Source: Leishmania mexicana MHOM/GT/2001/U1103
Taxonomy: Eukaryota; Euglenozoa; Kinetoplastea; Trypanosomatida; Trypanosomatidae
Direction: 5' to 3'
Assembly: GCF_000234665.1 (NCBI RefSeq)
Contig: NC_018314.1
Location: forward strand, 124,001 to 188,000
DNA length: 64,000 bases
The notes beneath the pieces are model-generated. The model was not told where the DNA came from. It did no database searches and saw only the letters and a list, made by a program, of their open reading frames with translations. Position numbers and translations under genes: made by a program. Shown here one piece after another: positions 30,058 through 40,922 of the stretch (its first letter is position 1; each line of letters starts with the position of its first letter).

Positions 30058-32220
30058 ATGGGCTCCCCCACCGATAGACGCATGCAGGACGACTTCAAGT
30101 CTGGCAGCCCTCGCGACCTGAAGCAGGACGCAACAGCAGCGACACCGCAACAAAAGCCGGCAACGAATGTCGGCCTCCAGAGCCCGGTTGACGAGAAGGC
30201 GCACTTTGTCCACCCCGAGGCGGCCTCACTCTTCGTCAAGTACCCATGGATACGCCGCGTCCCCATCTTCAACAAGGCAGCGGAAGGCTATGGCCCCAAG
30301 GTGGTCATCTCCCTCGGTATGTGCTACTTCCTCTGCAAGGGCGTCGCGGACCAGCTAATCAGCTACTCGCGGCAGCCCATGTTCATGTCCCGCTTCGGCA
30401 TTGACGGAGAGCGGTATCAGCGGTTGGCGGGTATTTCGACCATGGGCTGGTCCATCAAGGCCCTCACCGCCATGCTCTGCGACGGCTTCGCCTTCCTCGG
30501 CTACACGAAGCGCTGGTACATGTTCATCTCCTGCCTGGGTGGTGCCGTTTTCGCCCTCCTCTACGGTCTTCTGCCCGCGAAACCCGCCTCCGCCGACATT
30601 GCCGCCGCCTTTGTGTTTCTGTGCTCCTACGGCAAGGCCAACGTGGATATCCTGTCGGAGGGCCACTACAGTCGCCTGATGCGCCAGAACCCAAAGCCCG
30701 GCCCGGCGCTGGTGAGCTGGATCTGGGTATTCATCATGGTGGGCGCCATCGTGGCGGCCGCGATTCAGGGCCCCGTGTCCGACAAAGGACAGCAGCATGT
30801 GGGCGTCTTCGTGTCCGCCGCGCTGCAGGCCATCACCTGTGTCTTCTACCTGTTCAACTGGTACGGGGAGAAGAAGAATCGCGTTGAGCGGGCGGCCGAT
30901 GCGGCGCTGCTTTACGAGGAGATTCAGAAGGAGCGCGTGGCACTTGGTCTGCTGCCGGCACAGGACAGCAGACACGTCAACAGCGAGGAAGACGATGTGG
31001 TCTCCCTAGTGAACGGCGCGCCGAGCGGTGCAGCTGTGGGGACAAAGAAAAACTTGCACCCGGAGAACCACTTGTCGGATGAGGAGAGCGTGCCGGAGTT
31101 ACAGCAGCTCCAGCGTGAGGCTCTCGAGGACGAGATACGCAGCGACGCCCTCGCCGTAGGGGAGGAAGAGGACGAGGAGCTTGCGGAGGAGTACCTGCCC
31201 TATGAAGTCCCGCATCCCGTCCCCTGCCTCTTCGGCCTCTTCGAGATGAACAAGGAGGTCATTATCCGCAACTGGAAGGTCTTCGTGTACAGCATCGTCA
31301 TGACGTTCGCGGTGGTGGCCATGACGTGCGGCTCCATTCTCGCGGACACACTGGGTTTACTCATCATATGCGTGGCCATCTCGACCATCTGCTGCGCCAC
31401 GTCCTTCTGGGCCCTGCCGCTGGTGATTGCGAAGGCCAACGTCTTCGGATACCTCCAGATGACAGTGTACCTGCAGCTTCCCGGCGCGCTCGACAGCTTC
31501 TACTTGGCCAACGCGGAGTGCTTGCCTGATGGGCCGCACTTCTCGTACACCTTCTACAACACGGTGGCGGCCGTCATTGGGAACATTGGCGGTCTCGTTG
31601 GTGTAACAGCCTTCAACTACATCTTCTCGAAGCACAGCTACCGCCTCACGTTCTGCATCACGACTATCGTGCAGATCATTGCCTCCCTCTTCGACATCAT
31701 CATGGTGAAGCGCTGGAACCTGCACATTGGCATCCCAGACCACGCCATGTACATCTGCGGTGATGCGATCGTGTATCAAGTGTGCTACATGCTGGCCTGG
31801 ATGCCGATGATTGTGCTGCTGTCTCGCCTGTGCCCTCGTGGCTCGGAGAGTGTGGTGTATGCGCTGATGGCCGGCTTCTCGAATCTTGGCCAGACCACCT
31901 CGTCCTCTATTGGTGCGATCATCATGGAGTATGGCTGGAGCATCACCACCACGCCTCCGTGCGACTTCAGTAACGTGCCATGGCTTCTGCTTGTCGGTCA
32001 CATCATGCTTCCGCTGCTCGTGATTCCGCTGACGCTGCTGATCCCGAAGGCGCGCATCTGCGACGACCTCGACATTGACGGTAAAGCGATCAAGAGCGCC
32101 GTCAGCCACGAAGTCGCACTGGATGCGGCGCAGCCTGACGACTCCGAAGAAAACACCTCGTCGTTGGAGGCTGCTGGCGTCGTGACGAAGGACCTGCAGG
32201 CAGAGAAGAAACTTGTGTGA
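30058..32220 (+). CDS. Folate/biopterin transporter, BT1 family, copy 4 (FT4)
   Basis: 720 residues from ATG 30058 (MGSPTDRRMQDD). The N-terminal extension is longer and Lys/Gln-rich before FVHPEAASLFVKYPWIRRVP. Family blocks follow in order: GYGPKVVISLGMCYFLCKG, YTKRWYMFISC, EGHYSRLMRQNPKPGP, FNWYGEKKNR, a long Glu-rich loop (about 275-375, with EEEDEELAEEYLP), PLVIAKANVFGYL, LQLPGALDSFYLANA, KRWNLHIGIPDHAMYICG and SRLCPRGSE. Short stretches are nearly identical in DNA to FT2/FT3 (for example about 30441-30540), whereas LQLPGALDSFYLANA and the ICGDAIVY segment match FT1, so FT4 looks mosaic. Ends with a Lys-rich tail (LQAEKKLV). Confidence 0.94.
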   Translation: MGSPTDRRMQDDFKSGSPRDLKQDATAATPQQKPATNVGLQSPVDEKAHFVHPEAASLFVKYPWIRRVPIFNKAAEGYGPKVVISLGMCYFLCKGVADQLISYSRQPMFMSRFGIDGERYQRLAGISTMGWSIKALTAMLCDGFAFLGYTKRWYMFISCLGGAVFALLYGLLPAKPASADIAAAFVFLCSYGKANVDILSEGHYSRLMRQNPKPGPALVSWIWVFIMVGAIVAAAIQGPVSDKGQQHVGVFVSAALQAITCVFYLFNWYGEKKNRVERAADAALLYEEIQKERVALGLLPAQDSRHVNSEEDDVVSLVNGAPSGAAVGTKKNLHPENHLSDEESVPELQQLQREALEDEIRSDALAVGEEEDEELAEEYLPYEVPHPVPCLFGLFEMNKEVIIRNWKVFVYSIVMTFAVVAMTCGSILADTLGLLIICVAISTICCATSFWALPLVIAKANVFGYLQMTVYLQLPGALDSFYLANAECLPDGPHFSYTFYNTVAAVIGNIGGLVGVTAFNYIFSKHSYRLTFCITTIVQIIASLFDIIMVKRWNLHIGIPDHAMYICGDAIVYQVCYMLAWMPMIVLLSRLCPRGSESVVYALMAGFSNLGQTTSSSIGAIIMEYGWSITTTPPCDFSNVPWLLLVGHIMLPLLVIPLTLLIPKARICDDLDIDGKAIKSAVSHEVALDAAQPDDSEENTSSLEAAGVVTKDLQAEKKLV

Positions 32221-34201
32221 GGTGTGGGGTACACGCCGGCTTCCGAACGGCAAGCAGATGTGCGAAGGAGGCAGGAGAAGAAATATTTAAAAAAGCAATC
32301 AGCCGAAAAGGGCAGAAGCTGTTCACGGTGTCGGGGGGAGGGGCGACGTGCGAGGATCGATGGAGGTGTACTACAGCGTTTTTGTGTACGAATTTGAGCC
32401 CCGCAGATCGCCGTGTTCGTCTTCGCCGCTTCCTCCCCTTCCATCTCCTCCGACAATGTTGAACACGGGGTGCACCGCTGCGCTCCCGCATCGCCGTCCT
32501 CCCGTCTTCCCTTTTCTTTGGCTTGTACATGCTCCTGTCGAGTCGCTTCTTCCTGTGCCCTATCCCGGTATCGTCCCCCATGCACACCGACCGCGTCCCC
32601 AACCTCCTTGCATCATCTCTGGACGATCCTCGCCGCCTGGTCTCCTGTTTACTTGCCTTGTTTCCCCACCCACCCCCACCCCCTCCCGCCGTTCCAACGC
32701 CAGTAATGCGCGTGGTCGTTCATGGAGCGCACGCCACTGTGGCGCGTGGGAGGTGTGTGTCTGTCTGTGTGTGTGTGTGTGTGTGTTCAACTCAGTGAGA
32801 CGCCAGCGCGGGAGCCTATTGTGCGCATCATGGCGTCAAAGCATGCACACACACACAGACAGACACACACGCAGCCAATACGTGGTCTCTGCCGGCCTTC
32901 ATGGTAACGCGCTGACGGAGGGGGCGTGCAAGGGCGAGGCGCTCCTAACCGGCCTTTACATTTCATTTTTCCCTGTGGGTTTTCTCCACACACAACCACA
33001 CACATGTATAAATATATATATATATATAATAGACATATATATACATGTGTGTGCGTGTGTGCGTGTGGGTGTTTTTCGTTGCTGAGGGAGGGGAGTGGGA
33101 GGAACTAAGGTCGACGTGGACGTGCGTGCTGCCCGCGTGTTGTCCCTCCCTGCGGCGCTGTCCTCCCTCCCCCCACCCCTTTCCAAAACTTCTACTTTCC
33201 TATGGCAAAGCCCTTTCTCTGCTCTCCCCCCTCTTGGTGCACGTCCCAATTCTCCTCTCTCCACCGACGAGTGCCGTCGCCGCACGTGTCTTGCAATCGC
33301 GGGTTTTACTCCTTCACGTCTTCTGTTTTGGCCCTCCCTTCCTCCGCCGAAAGATCTGCAGTCGCCCATCGCCCTCGGGCGGGAAGAGTGTGCGCGGGTG
33401 CCTATGTGTTCTCCTCTGACGCTGCGCTCCCTCGCTGTCGCACTAAGATGTGCGCCCAAAATCGTCGGCCTCTGCGAACGGGACGGACAGCGCCGCCCAC
33501 ACATCTTTCCTTTGAGCGTTGCTATGTTTTTCTCTAAGTGCGCGTGTGCCTCGATGAAGCCGGCTACCCCAACGCGCGGTATCTCGAGGTCCAGCGCCCC
33601 CACTCTGTGTGTGGGTGGGGGGAGCCAGAGCAGTCCTCCCTCCACTCCCCGCCAATGTCGAACCACTTCTGGTGGCGACACCGTCAGGTGCCTACGACAT
33701 GGGGACACCAGAGCGACCCATCGCTGCGGATGTCGGCGGTGGGGTCCTGGGTGGTGTGGCGTCGGAGCGGCGTGCACCACTGACCACGCCTGTGCTATCT
33801 ATATTATGATCGAAGCGTTGAACCAACTCGAACGCACCCCACCCCTCCCCCACGGCTTACTGGCGGTGTGTGGTGTGTGGTGTGGAGGGGGGGACGTGAG
33901 CCACCCCAAGGGGTGCACGAGTGAACTCGTGTTGTACGGCAGCGAAGGGGACACACGTTGCCAAGATGACCGTTTCCCCCTTCTGTGTCCCTCGTACGCG
34001 TCTTCGGCTTTGTTTATATATATATATATATGAGCTTTGAAAAGCCCCTTGCGCTCCTCTCCTCTCCCTCGCTCTCGTGTAAAGGTATGTGGCCGCCCTT
34101 CTCACGCCACGACTCCAACCAGCCTCTCCACCGCCGCCACCTCCACCCCGAAGAAGAAAAAAAATCAGCCCCGTCTTTAACAAGCGAGCCCGTCTCCCAA
34201 G
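32221..34201. other. Spacer FT4 / dihydroxyacetone kinase
   Basis: No gene. GT tract about 32766-32787, TA-rich tract 33009-33042, SIDER-like block 33700-33965, TA tract 34016-34031, then a CT-rich stretch leading to the kinase ATG. Confidence 0.6.
33700..33965 (+). mobile_element. SIDER-like degenerate retroposon block in FT4 3' flank
   Basis: Start aligns with 22321-22368 (shared 16-mer at 33745-33760), end shares ACTCGTGTTGTA (33925-33936) with the FT3 block. Balanced composition against a CT-rich background. Same family as the other three blocks by shared words; SIDER label inferred from position and genus. Confidence 0.5.
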
Positions 34202-35971
34202 ATGTCCGCCGTGGTGCCGAAGTTTATCGACGAGCCCAGCAGCGTCGTGGCGGTTGCCGTGGACGGCTTCTGTGAGCTGAACAACCGTGTGAAGAAGATC
34301 GAAAACACCAACGTCGTCGTGTCCTATTGCTTAGATCCAACCAAGGTTCTGCTGCTCTGTGGCGGCGGCTCCGGTCACGAACCGGCTCACTCTGGGTTCG
34401 TCGCCAAGGGCTGGCTGAGCGCGGCGGTCTGCGGCAGCGTCTTCGCCTCCCCGCCCACGGCACACGTGAGCGCCGGCATAGAGTACCTGGCCAAGCTCCA
34501 GGGTCCTGATGGTCCAGGTATCCTGGTCATCATCAAGAACTACGCTGGCGACATCCTCAACTTCGAGTATGCCGTCCGCCAAGCCCGTGCAGAGGGCATT
34601 CAAGTGGAAACGGTGCTGGCGGCCGATGATGCAGTGTTCGGCACTGAAGATGTACAGAAGCGTCGCGGTGTGGCCGGATGCTGTCTCCTCTACAAAATCC
34701 TCGGCGCTGCTGCAGAGCGCGGTTTGTCGCTGGCGCAGCTGAAGGCACTCGCTGACCGCGTCTCACGCAACATGCGATCCATCGGCGCCTCTCTCTCGTC
34801 TTGCTCGCTGCCGGGCAACCCAGCCTCGTCGGTGATGCCTTCCGGAACGGTTGAGGTGGGGCTGGGCATCCATGGCGAGAAGGGACTCCTCCAGATCCCC
34901 TTCCAAGGCGCAGCGTCCCTCGTCCACTTCCTCGTCGGAATTCTGATAGGTAAGGGAGAAGTAGGTGCTCCCGCCACGGCCACCGCCATCCACGCCGGTG
35001 TCAAAACTCTCTTGCTGGTGAACAACCTGGGTGGGACAACGGACCTGGAGATGTCTACCCTTGCGCACCACGCCTTGCGCGAACTTGCCGCCGCGCAGCT
35101 GACTGTTGTTGGAGTGCACAGCGGACGCCACATGACATCGTTGGACATGCACGGCTTCTCGCTGACGCTGCTCGTAGTCGAGAACGAGAGGGACCTGGAG
35201 TTTATGCTCAACACGAACGCGTTGCAGAAGCCGCTCATGAACTTCCACGCGCCGCAGCTGAGCGGCGCGACGGTTCCAGGGCCGCTCACAGCACTGCAGC
35301 TAGCGCGGCAAGAGGCGGAGGCAGCGGGACGCGCGGCGGCCACGCCGACCGGCAGCCCCCTCTGCGCCGCCGTGCAGCGCGTCTTTGCGAAACTCATGAC
35401 GATGGAGACCTACTTCAACGGCCTGGACGCGGAGGTAGGTGACGGCGACCTCGGCAGTGGCGTGCATCGCTCGGCGATGGCGGTGCTGGAAATGCTGCCT
35501 TACCTGCCATGGGAGGCCGACGTGCGGCGGACCTTCGCGCTCATCTCCAAGGCCGTCGCCGACGCCTTCGCCGGCACCTCAGGCCCGCTCTACGGTGCAC
35601 TGCTCATTGGCGGCGGCAACGCTGCGGTGCAGGCTCTGAAGAGCGGCAGCGCAGTGGAGGCGGTGCGTGCGGCCATTGCTCACGGCAGCCACGACGTGCA
35701 GGAGCTCGGCGGCGCGCGTCAGGGCGATCGCACCATGGTGGACGTGCTGGAGGGCATGCGTGTGTGCCCGGCCGTCGCAGCGGCGGCGACGATGCCGGAG
35801 CTGCTCAAGGCGTGCCACGAAGCGGCGCGCGCGGCCGCCGACGCGGCGGCGTTGCTTCCCGCCAAGCTAGGCCGCAGTCGCTACATGGAGGGAAAGGAGA
35901 TTGGCAAGAAGGACCCGGGCGCGGAGCTCGTGGTGGCCTGGCTCGAGGCGCTTGTCTCGGAGAGCAGCTGA
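34202..35971 (+). CDS. Dihydroxyacetone kinase (ATP-dependent, DhaK-DhaL fusion)
   Basis: 589 residues from ATG 34202, the usual length of eukaryotic single-chain Dha kinases (yeast DAK1 type). It phosphorylates dihydroxyacetone to DHAP, feeding glycolysis or gluconeogenesis and detoxifying DHA. The DhaK half (about 1-340) shows LLCGGGSGHEPAHSGFV near residue 50 and the catalytic His224 in GLGIHGEKG, which binds substrate as a hemiaminal. The DhaL half (about 385-589) has EVGDGDLGSG with Mg-binding Asp414 and Asp416, GTSGPLYG and GDRTMVD for nucleotide binding. All key residues are present and the frame is intact. The C-terminus VSESS is not a PTS1 and I see no N-terminal PTS2, so glycosomal location is not indicated. 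FMN cyclase side activity of the human homologue is not assessable here. Confidence 0.95.
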   Translation: MSAVVPKFIDEPSSVVAVAVDGFCELNNRVKKIENTNVVVSYCLDPTKVLLLCGGGSGHEPAHSGFVAKGWLSAAVCGSVFASPPTAHVSAGIEYLAKLQGPDGPGILVIIKNYAGDILNFEYAVRQARAEGIQVETVLAADDAVFGTEDVQKRRGVAGCCLLYKILGAAAERGLSLAQLKALADRVSRNMRSIGASLSSCSLPGNPASSVMPSGTVEVGLGIHGEKGLLQIPFQGAASLVHFLVGILIGKGEVGAPATATAIHAGVKTLLLVNNLGGTTDLEMSTLAHHALRELAAAQLTVVGVHSGRHMTSLDMHGFSLTLLVVENERDLEFMLNTNALQKPLMNFHAPQLSGATVPGPLTALQLARQEAEAAGRAAATPTGSPLCAAVQRVFAKLMTMETYFNGLDAEVGDGDLGSGVHRSAMAVLEMLPYLPWEADVRRTFALISKAVADAFAGTSGPLYGALLIGGGNAAVQALKSGSAVEAVRAAIAHGSHDVQELGGARQGDRTMVDVLEGMRVCPAVAAAATMPELLKACHEAARAAADAAALLPAKLGRSRYMEGKEIGKKDPGAELVVAWLEALVSESS

Positions 35972-37991
35972 TCGGGAAGTCTGTCATTGCATAGGTACAA
36001 TTCGCAGGCTGGAAGTGGTACGTGTCTGGTAGTGGGTGATGTCATGTATAGATGGAGGGTATCACTGGGGACTGCTCGCTCTCGCTTCTTGCCGGTGCCA
36101 CCGCGTCTCGCTTCCTGGTGTATTGTGTTTGCGGCGTGACGGCTGCCCCCCTCCCCTCCCCCCTCCCACGCCGTCCATGCTGCCTCGTCAGGCCCACAGT
36201 GGGGGGGGGCGGAGGCGAGGAGACGAATCACATATCCGTCCACCACCCGCCCATATCCCCCCCCACGGCCTCCTCCCCCCCCCTCAATCTCCCTGCCCCA
36301 TGCGCCCCCCTCCCCCTCGCTCTCGTTCCGCAGCACACCGTCGCGCTGCCCTTGTCCTTTCTCTTGGCGCTTTTTTTTTAAACACCGTTGTTCATACATA
36401 TGTTGTGTGTGTGTGTGTGTGTGTACGTGCGTCTGTTTACAGGTCGGTGGTTGTTGGTTAACTCTGAGGGCGGCTGGATCATGTCTCCCCCCTCCCTCCC
36501 CCCCGCTCCACGCACAACTCGTGTCCTTTCTTCATTTGCATATTTTCAAAACGCCTCCCTCCCTCCCCCCTCCCCTAAACCCTCTCCCCTCCCTCTCCCC
36601 CCTGCAGCCCATCACCACCCGTATGCTGATGTGTGCAGCCCCAGCACAAGGCACAATATAGGCAGGATATACACAGAGAGAGAACGAAAACCCACACTCT
36701 CTGCGGAACTCCCTGCGTTCCGCCTTCGCCGTGACGTGTGTTTCTCTTCTCGCTGCCTGTCCCTCTCTCGTGCACACATCCACCGCATCCCCTGCTCAGA
36801 GGAGCGTGTTAGGCTGCCGCCGTGGCCTGGGCAGCGCCCATCCCTCTCCCTCTCTCTCTGTCCCTCTCTTTGTTCTGTGGGAGTTCTGTGCAGAGTTGGA
36901 CGTCTTTTGTGTACTCGAGACCGTCCTCGTGACTCATCGCTTGCAGGTGGTGGCGGTGGGAGGGGAGGGGGGGTCGTCTTGGGGTCTGCGCATGCAAGAG
37001 ACAGAGGGAGTGGGGGTGGGGTGCGGAAGGCGAGGAAGGGACGGCGTTTCCAGTGCACAAAAGTCGAAACAAAAGAAAACGAGTGCGGGCGGACCTGTGC
37101 GGGACGCACAAGCGGCGGGCACAGGGGAGAGATGGAGGGATGGAGAGAGACGGCCCCACCCATCCACCCACCCGCTCCTCCTCTTGAGGGGTTTAGCGGG
37201 TAGCCGCACAGCGCACCCAAAAAAAAAATGAGAAGGGTATGGCTTTCCTCGTGCGCGAGTAGAGTGTTCATTTGGTTGTGTGTGCCTCCCACGTTCCAAC
37301 CCTCTCCTATGAAATTGGGCGTGGCGCCCTCACCCCACCCACTCCACCCACCCACCCCCTCCCACTTCCCGCTGTTATCATTGCGTTCATCGGAAGAATG
37401 AAAAGAAAGCGAATGGCACACGGAGAGCAACGAGAAAAACACGACGGCCGCCCTCCGCGGCGTCATGCCTCTCAAGAGAAGAGGCGTTGCACGTTGCACT
37501 GCAGTCCGGGGACAGCGCTCGTCCCCCCCCCCTCCCCCTCTATTGTCCAAGGGCTCACGTTCCGACGTTCCTTTCGTTTCCTGTTACGTCGCCCGAACAC
37601 TTGTGTTGTGAGCTGCCACTTGAGCATGCGTTCTTCCAGTGATACACGTTCTTCCTGGAAAGGGAAGCACATCGGAGGCCCCCCTCCTCCTCCTCCTCCT
37701 CCCCCCTACCCTCCCCTCCCCATGTCTCTCTCTCTCCCTGGCTGCTTGTCCTACGTCTGTCTTATGTTTTCCTCTCATCCAGCGTGTCCCACTGGACAAT
37801 GTGTGGCACGTGCACACTCGGCACGAAGAATTAGAGAAGGGACTTCACACGCACGCACACGCACACACACACACTAAATGAAACGTCTGTCCATAGCGTT
37901 CTTTCCTGTCGCGCAGCCTTTACAATTTCAGCTGCAGCGGCACTGTTCTGTCTCTGTGAGTAGAGGTGTGCGCGTCTGACGGGGTGTCGTC
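35972..37991. other. Spacer; no gene seen
   Basis: CT/C-rich with a GT tract (36402-36423), poly-C and poly-A runs (37208-37218), and CA repeats just before 37876. Nothing else recognised. Confidence 0.5.
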
Positions 37992-39944
37992 ATGAGTAGT
38001 CGTGCCTGCACTCCACCTCACGGTCTCGGCAGGGGTAGTCAGGAATCGGTACCCCATAAAAAAGCGAATAGAAGAGCCGTTGCTCCCCTTGATGCTGTCC
38101 CGTCGCCGCCACTGGCGTGGGCACAAGGGCAAGAGCATTCCTCACCGTCTTCAGTGGTGATGCTCTCCTGCAGCAGCGACGACGACACAGACTTGTTTTG
38201 CTTTCCTCACCTAAATGGAGATGCAGCTGCCACACCGCCACCATCTCAACCGCCCTTGACGCGAGCGCAACTCCTGGCGCTGCAGCGATCTACGTCTGAC
38301 CACAATCTCGTAGCACTGACACCTGCGACCACGACAGCACTGAACAACAACGAAGGACGAACGGGCACGATGGTGTTGGGCGCCACTCATCTCCGTGGCG
38401 ACACCAATCAGGTCATCAAGCAGCGCCAGGAGCGTGTGATGTCGTGGTTAGCGGGTACGTCTGCAACCCCCAACCGCCCCCCAGACGGTTCGGACGATGG
38501 CGCCACCGACGCAGAACTTCGCGGCTCGGGAGTACCTGACGGGCTACACACACCTCCCCGGCTCGTGGCCTCATCCGTTCTCGTTCCTTATGCCGCCTCT
38601 ACGGCGCCCGTCTTACCCTCTCTTGCAGGATCTTCGGGCGTGGGCCTCCGCTCTCCGACTGGCATTCAGCAATCATCTGATTCAGCTGTGGTGCCGCCGT
38701 GGTGCGCACTCGACACCCGAACGCAGGCATGCTGCACGCCCCCTCGCTCGTCCCCACACCCGTGGAGTCTGTCGGCGCTGCACACGTGCGACGCGCAGGG
38801 AGCACCGGTAACTGCGTCAGACTGGCCGACAGTTTCCATCACTCGAGACTCGCCGAGGCGCAGACCAACGCCTCTGGCCTCGATGCTGTTGCCTTTCCTG
38901 GCTTCTCCGACACCGCGGCGGCCGTCCGTTGTACGCGAATCGACGAAGGACTGCTCCGCCCCATCCCCGGCTCTGTCAGGGGCCTTACGCGACGCAAGGA
39001 CTCGAGAAGCACCGCCGGAGTCGCCGCTGCCTCTCTCCGTCCAGGAAGCTGTTACGGCCGCCTCCGCGCCGCGCGCCACCAGCAGCCACGGCGACGGTGA
39101 AAACCCTATTGCTCTGCGGGTGTGCACGCTCTCCGGCCTCACGCTTCGGGTAACGGCGGACCGGTGTTTGAGCGTGGCCGCGCTGGCGCAGCGCGTGGCT
39201 CAGTACCTGCAGTTGCGAGGAGCACAGGTGCAACTCAAGTACACCCGGACCGGCGTTGTTTTCGACGCGCCGTCATCTGACATGAGGGGTGTCGAGACCG
39301 CTTCGGCGACGGCGAACGTTCGACTCTGCGACCTCCCGGGGCTTCAATCTTCCGACGTGTTTGTTGTGCTCCTCCGTGCACAGCGGGGTGAACCATCGCC
39401 GTTGTCGCGTCTGCCGTCTCGGCCATCGGCAGCTGGGTCGCTAGCGGGCCGCTCCCCTTCTCCTCGGCCCTCGTCGGCGTCGTCTCCAGTGCGCCTGTCT
39501 GGCCGCCATGCCATCGCAGCGAAACGCGCACGTCGAAGCACACCGGTGCCGTCGCTGCCAGCCTGCGCCATCGCAGAGTCATTGCCCCCTCTGGCCGGTG
39601 CGCATACAACTCGTGGTATATGTACCAACGCCTCTGTGCCGCCACTGAAGCCTGAGCCGGCGCCTATATCTGGTGGAAGCAGCTCTGGCACCCGCTGTGC
39701 CCGTCTCACCACACCCTCGCCCGGTGGTACATCTTCCGTAGAACACCCAAGAGAAGGGAAGCACAGACGCCATGACACCGAGATGTACTCGTCGATGACG
39801 CAGCCGCTGTCCGTCGTGTCGCCGGCGCGGACTGCTGCTACTACATTTGCGGCGAGCGACCCAGTGGGCGAGCGGGTGGGACGCGTGTCGGCCGGCTCCT
39901 ATGGCTATCCCCCCCTGGCCAAATCACGAGCACGCCGCATGTAG
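37992..39944 (+). CDS. Uncharacterised Ser/Pro/Ala-rich protein with possible ubiquitin-like segment
   Basis: 650 residues from ATG 37992. Most is low complexity: Ser/Pro/Thr/Ala-rich with an early acidic SCSSDDDTD and many S-P or T-P sites that could be phosphorylated. Ordered sequence appears only at about residues 370-465. There IALRVCTLSGLTLRVTADR, then VAALAQRVAQYLQL, then VQLKYTRTGVVFD, and last SSDVFVVLLRAQRG give a strand-strand-helix-strand-strand pattern like a beta-grasp (ubiquitin-like) fold. A basic patch near 520 (AKRARR) and a C-terminal KSRARRM could be nuclear signals. GC-rich third positions in the folded part support real coding. I do not recognise a named family; function unknown. 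Confidence 0.75.
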   Translation: MSSRACTPPHGLGRGSQESVPHKKANRRAVAPLDAVPSPPLAWAQGQEHSSPSSVVMLSCSSDDDTDLFCFPHLNGDAAATPPPSQPPLTRAQLLALQRSTSDHNLVALTPATTTALNNNEGRTGTMVLGATHLRGDTNQVIKQRQERVMSWLAGTSATPNRPPDGSDDGATDAELRGSGVPDGLHTPPRLVASSVLVPYAASTAPVLPSLAGSSGVGLRSPTGIQQSSDSAVVPPWCALDTRTQACCTPPRSSPHPWSLSALHTCDAQGAPVTASDWPTVSITRDSPRRRPTPLASMLLPFLASPTPRRPSVVRESTKDCSAPSPALSGALRDARTREAPPESPLPLSVQEAVTAASAPRATSSHGDGENPIALRVCTLSGLTLRVTADRCLSVAALAQRVAQYLQLRGAQVQLKYTRTGVVFDAPSSDMRGVETASATANVRLCDLPGLQSSDVFVVLLRAQRGEPSPLSRLPSRPSAAGSLAGRSPSPRPSSASSPVRLSGRHAIAAKRARRSTPVPSLPACAIAESLPPLAGAHTTRGICTNASVPPLKPEPAPISGGSSSGTRCARLTTPSPGGTSSVEHPREGKHRRHDTEMYSSMTQPLSVVSPARTAATTFAASDPVGERVGRVSAGSYGYPPLAKSRARRM

Positions 39945-40922
39945 CGCAGCACCACGTGCCGAAGCCAACAATGTTCCTGTGTGGCACCGCCGTTTTCTTC
40001 GTTCTGTGTTGCGGTGGCGGGGAGCAGAGGCGTCCATGAAGGACACGACGTGTTCCTGCTTTGCCCGTTATCTTTCCTTGAGAGGAGGAGGGAGGGGCGG
40101 TAGGGGGAGGGGGAGCGTTGTTTCGGTGGCTCTCACTTCCGGAGCGCTCGAGGTGTGCCGCGAAGAAGGTGTCGCACAAGCTCCCCACCCCCCCATCTCT
40201 CTCTGTCCGTGCACGCGTGTGTGTGTGTGTGTGTTCCTCCCGATCCGCTTTTATACGCGCACAGAAGCGACATTCTCGCAGACGCTGAAGACACCGGCAT
40301 ACGTACTTGAGACGGGCTACTGACGAAACAGAACCCAGAGGCGGTGTGAGCCCTGCTCATGTCGGGGCGCGTAGTGGGAAAAACCGGCCCTCGCCCCAGT
40401 GCAGTAAGCGGCATTGTCTGTGCTGTCCTTCCGCTTCCGTCGACTCGCCCCTCCCTTCCCGCCCCCTTATCCCCTTCTTACTTTCCTCCGAGCCTCTTCG
40501 AGCGCCAACGTCGACAGCTGCGAGTGATACAAGGCGTATCGCAGAAAACCGTCCTGCCCGTCCTCCCCCCACCCTGCCTGCTTGCTTGTGGTCCTCCTTG
40601 TCGCGCTGCACGTCAACCAACAGGCAGTCTCTCTATCACGGGCGCACGACTCACCTTCGCGCCATCACATCCGCACACAGTCCCCCCCCCGATACACACA
40701 CGGACGACTCGTCTAGGCTCGGGTCAGTCCGCGCTTCACTTTGTGGGTTTTCTTCGTTTTGTTTTTCTGCTGTTTGTGCGCAGGCAACCACTCGTGGCGC
40801 AGCTGCGCATCTGACCCGCGCGCGCGCGCGGGTTGGCGACATTACCATCTTTGCCCAACCCACCCATATCTCAGCGCACCGGACTCGTCAAGGCAAACGA
40901 GCCACCCGCGCGAAGAAGCGGA
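39945..40922. other. Spacer; no gene seen
   Basis: CT-rich, with a GT tract at about 40217-40232 and a (GC)n run at 40817-40829. Presumed 3' UTR plus splice-acceptor region of the RING gene. Confidence 0.5.
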
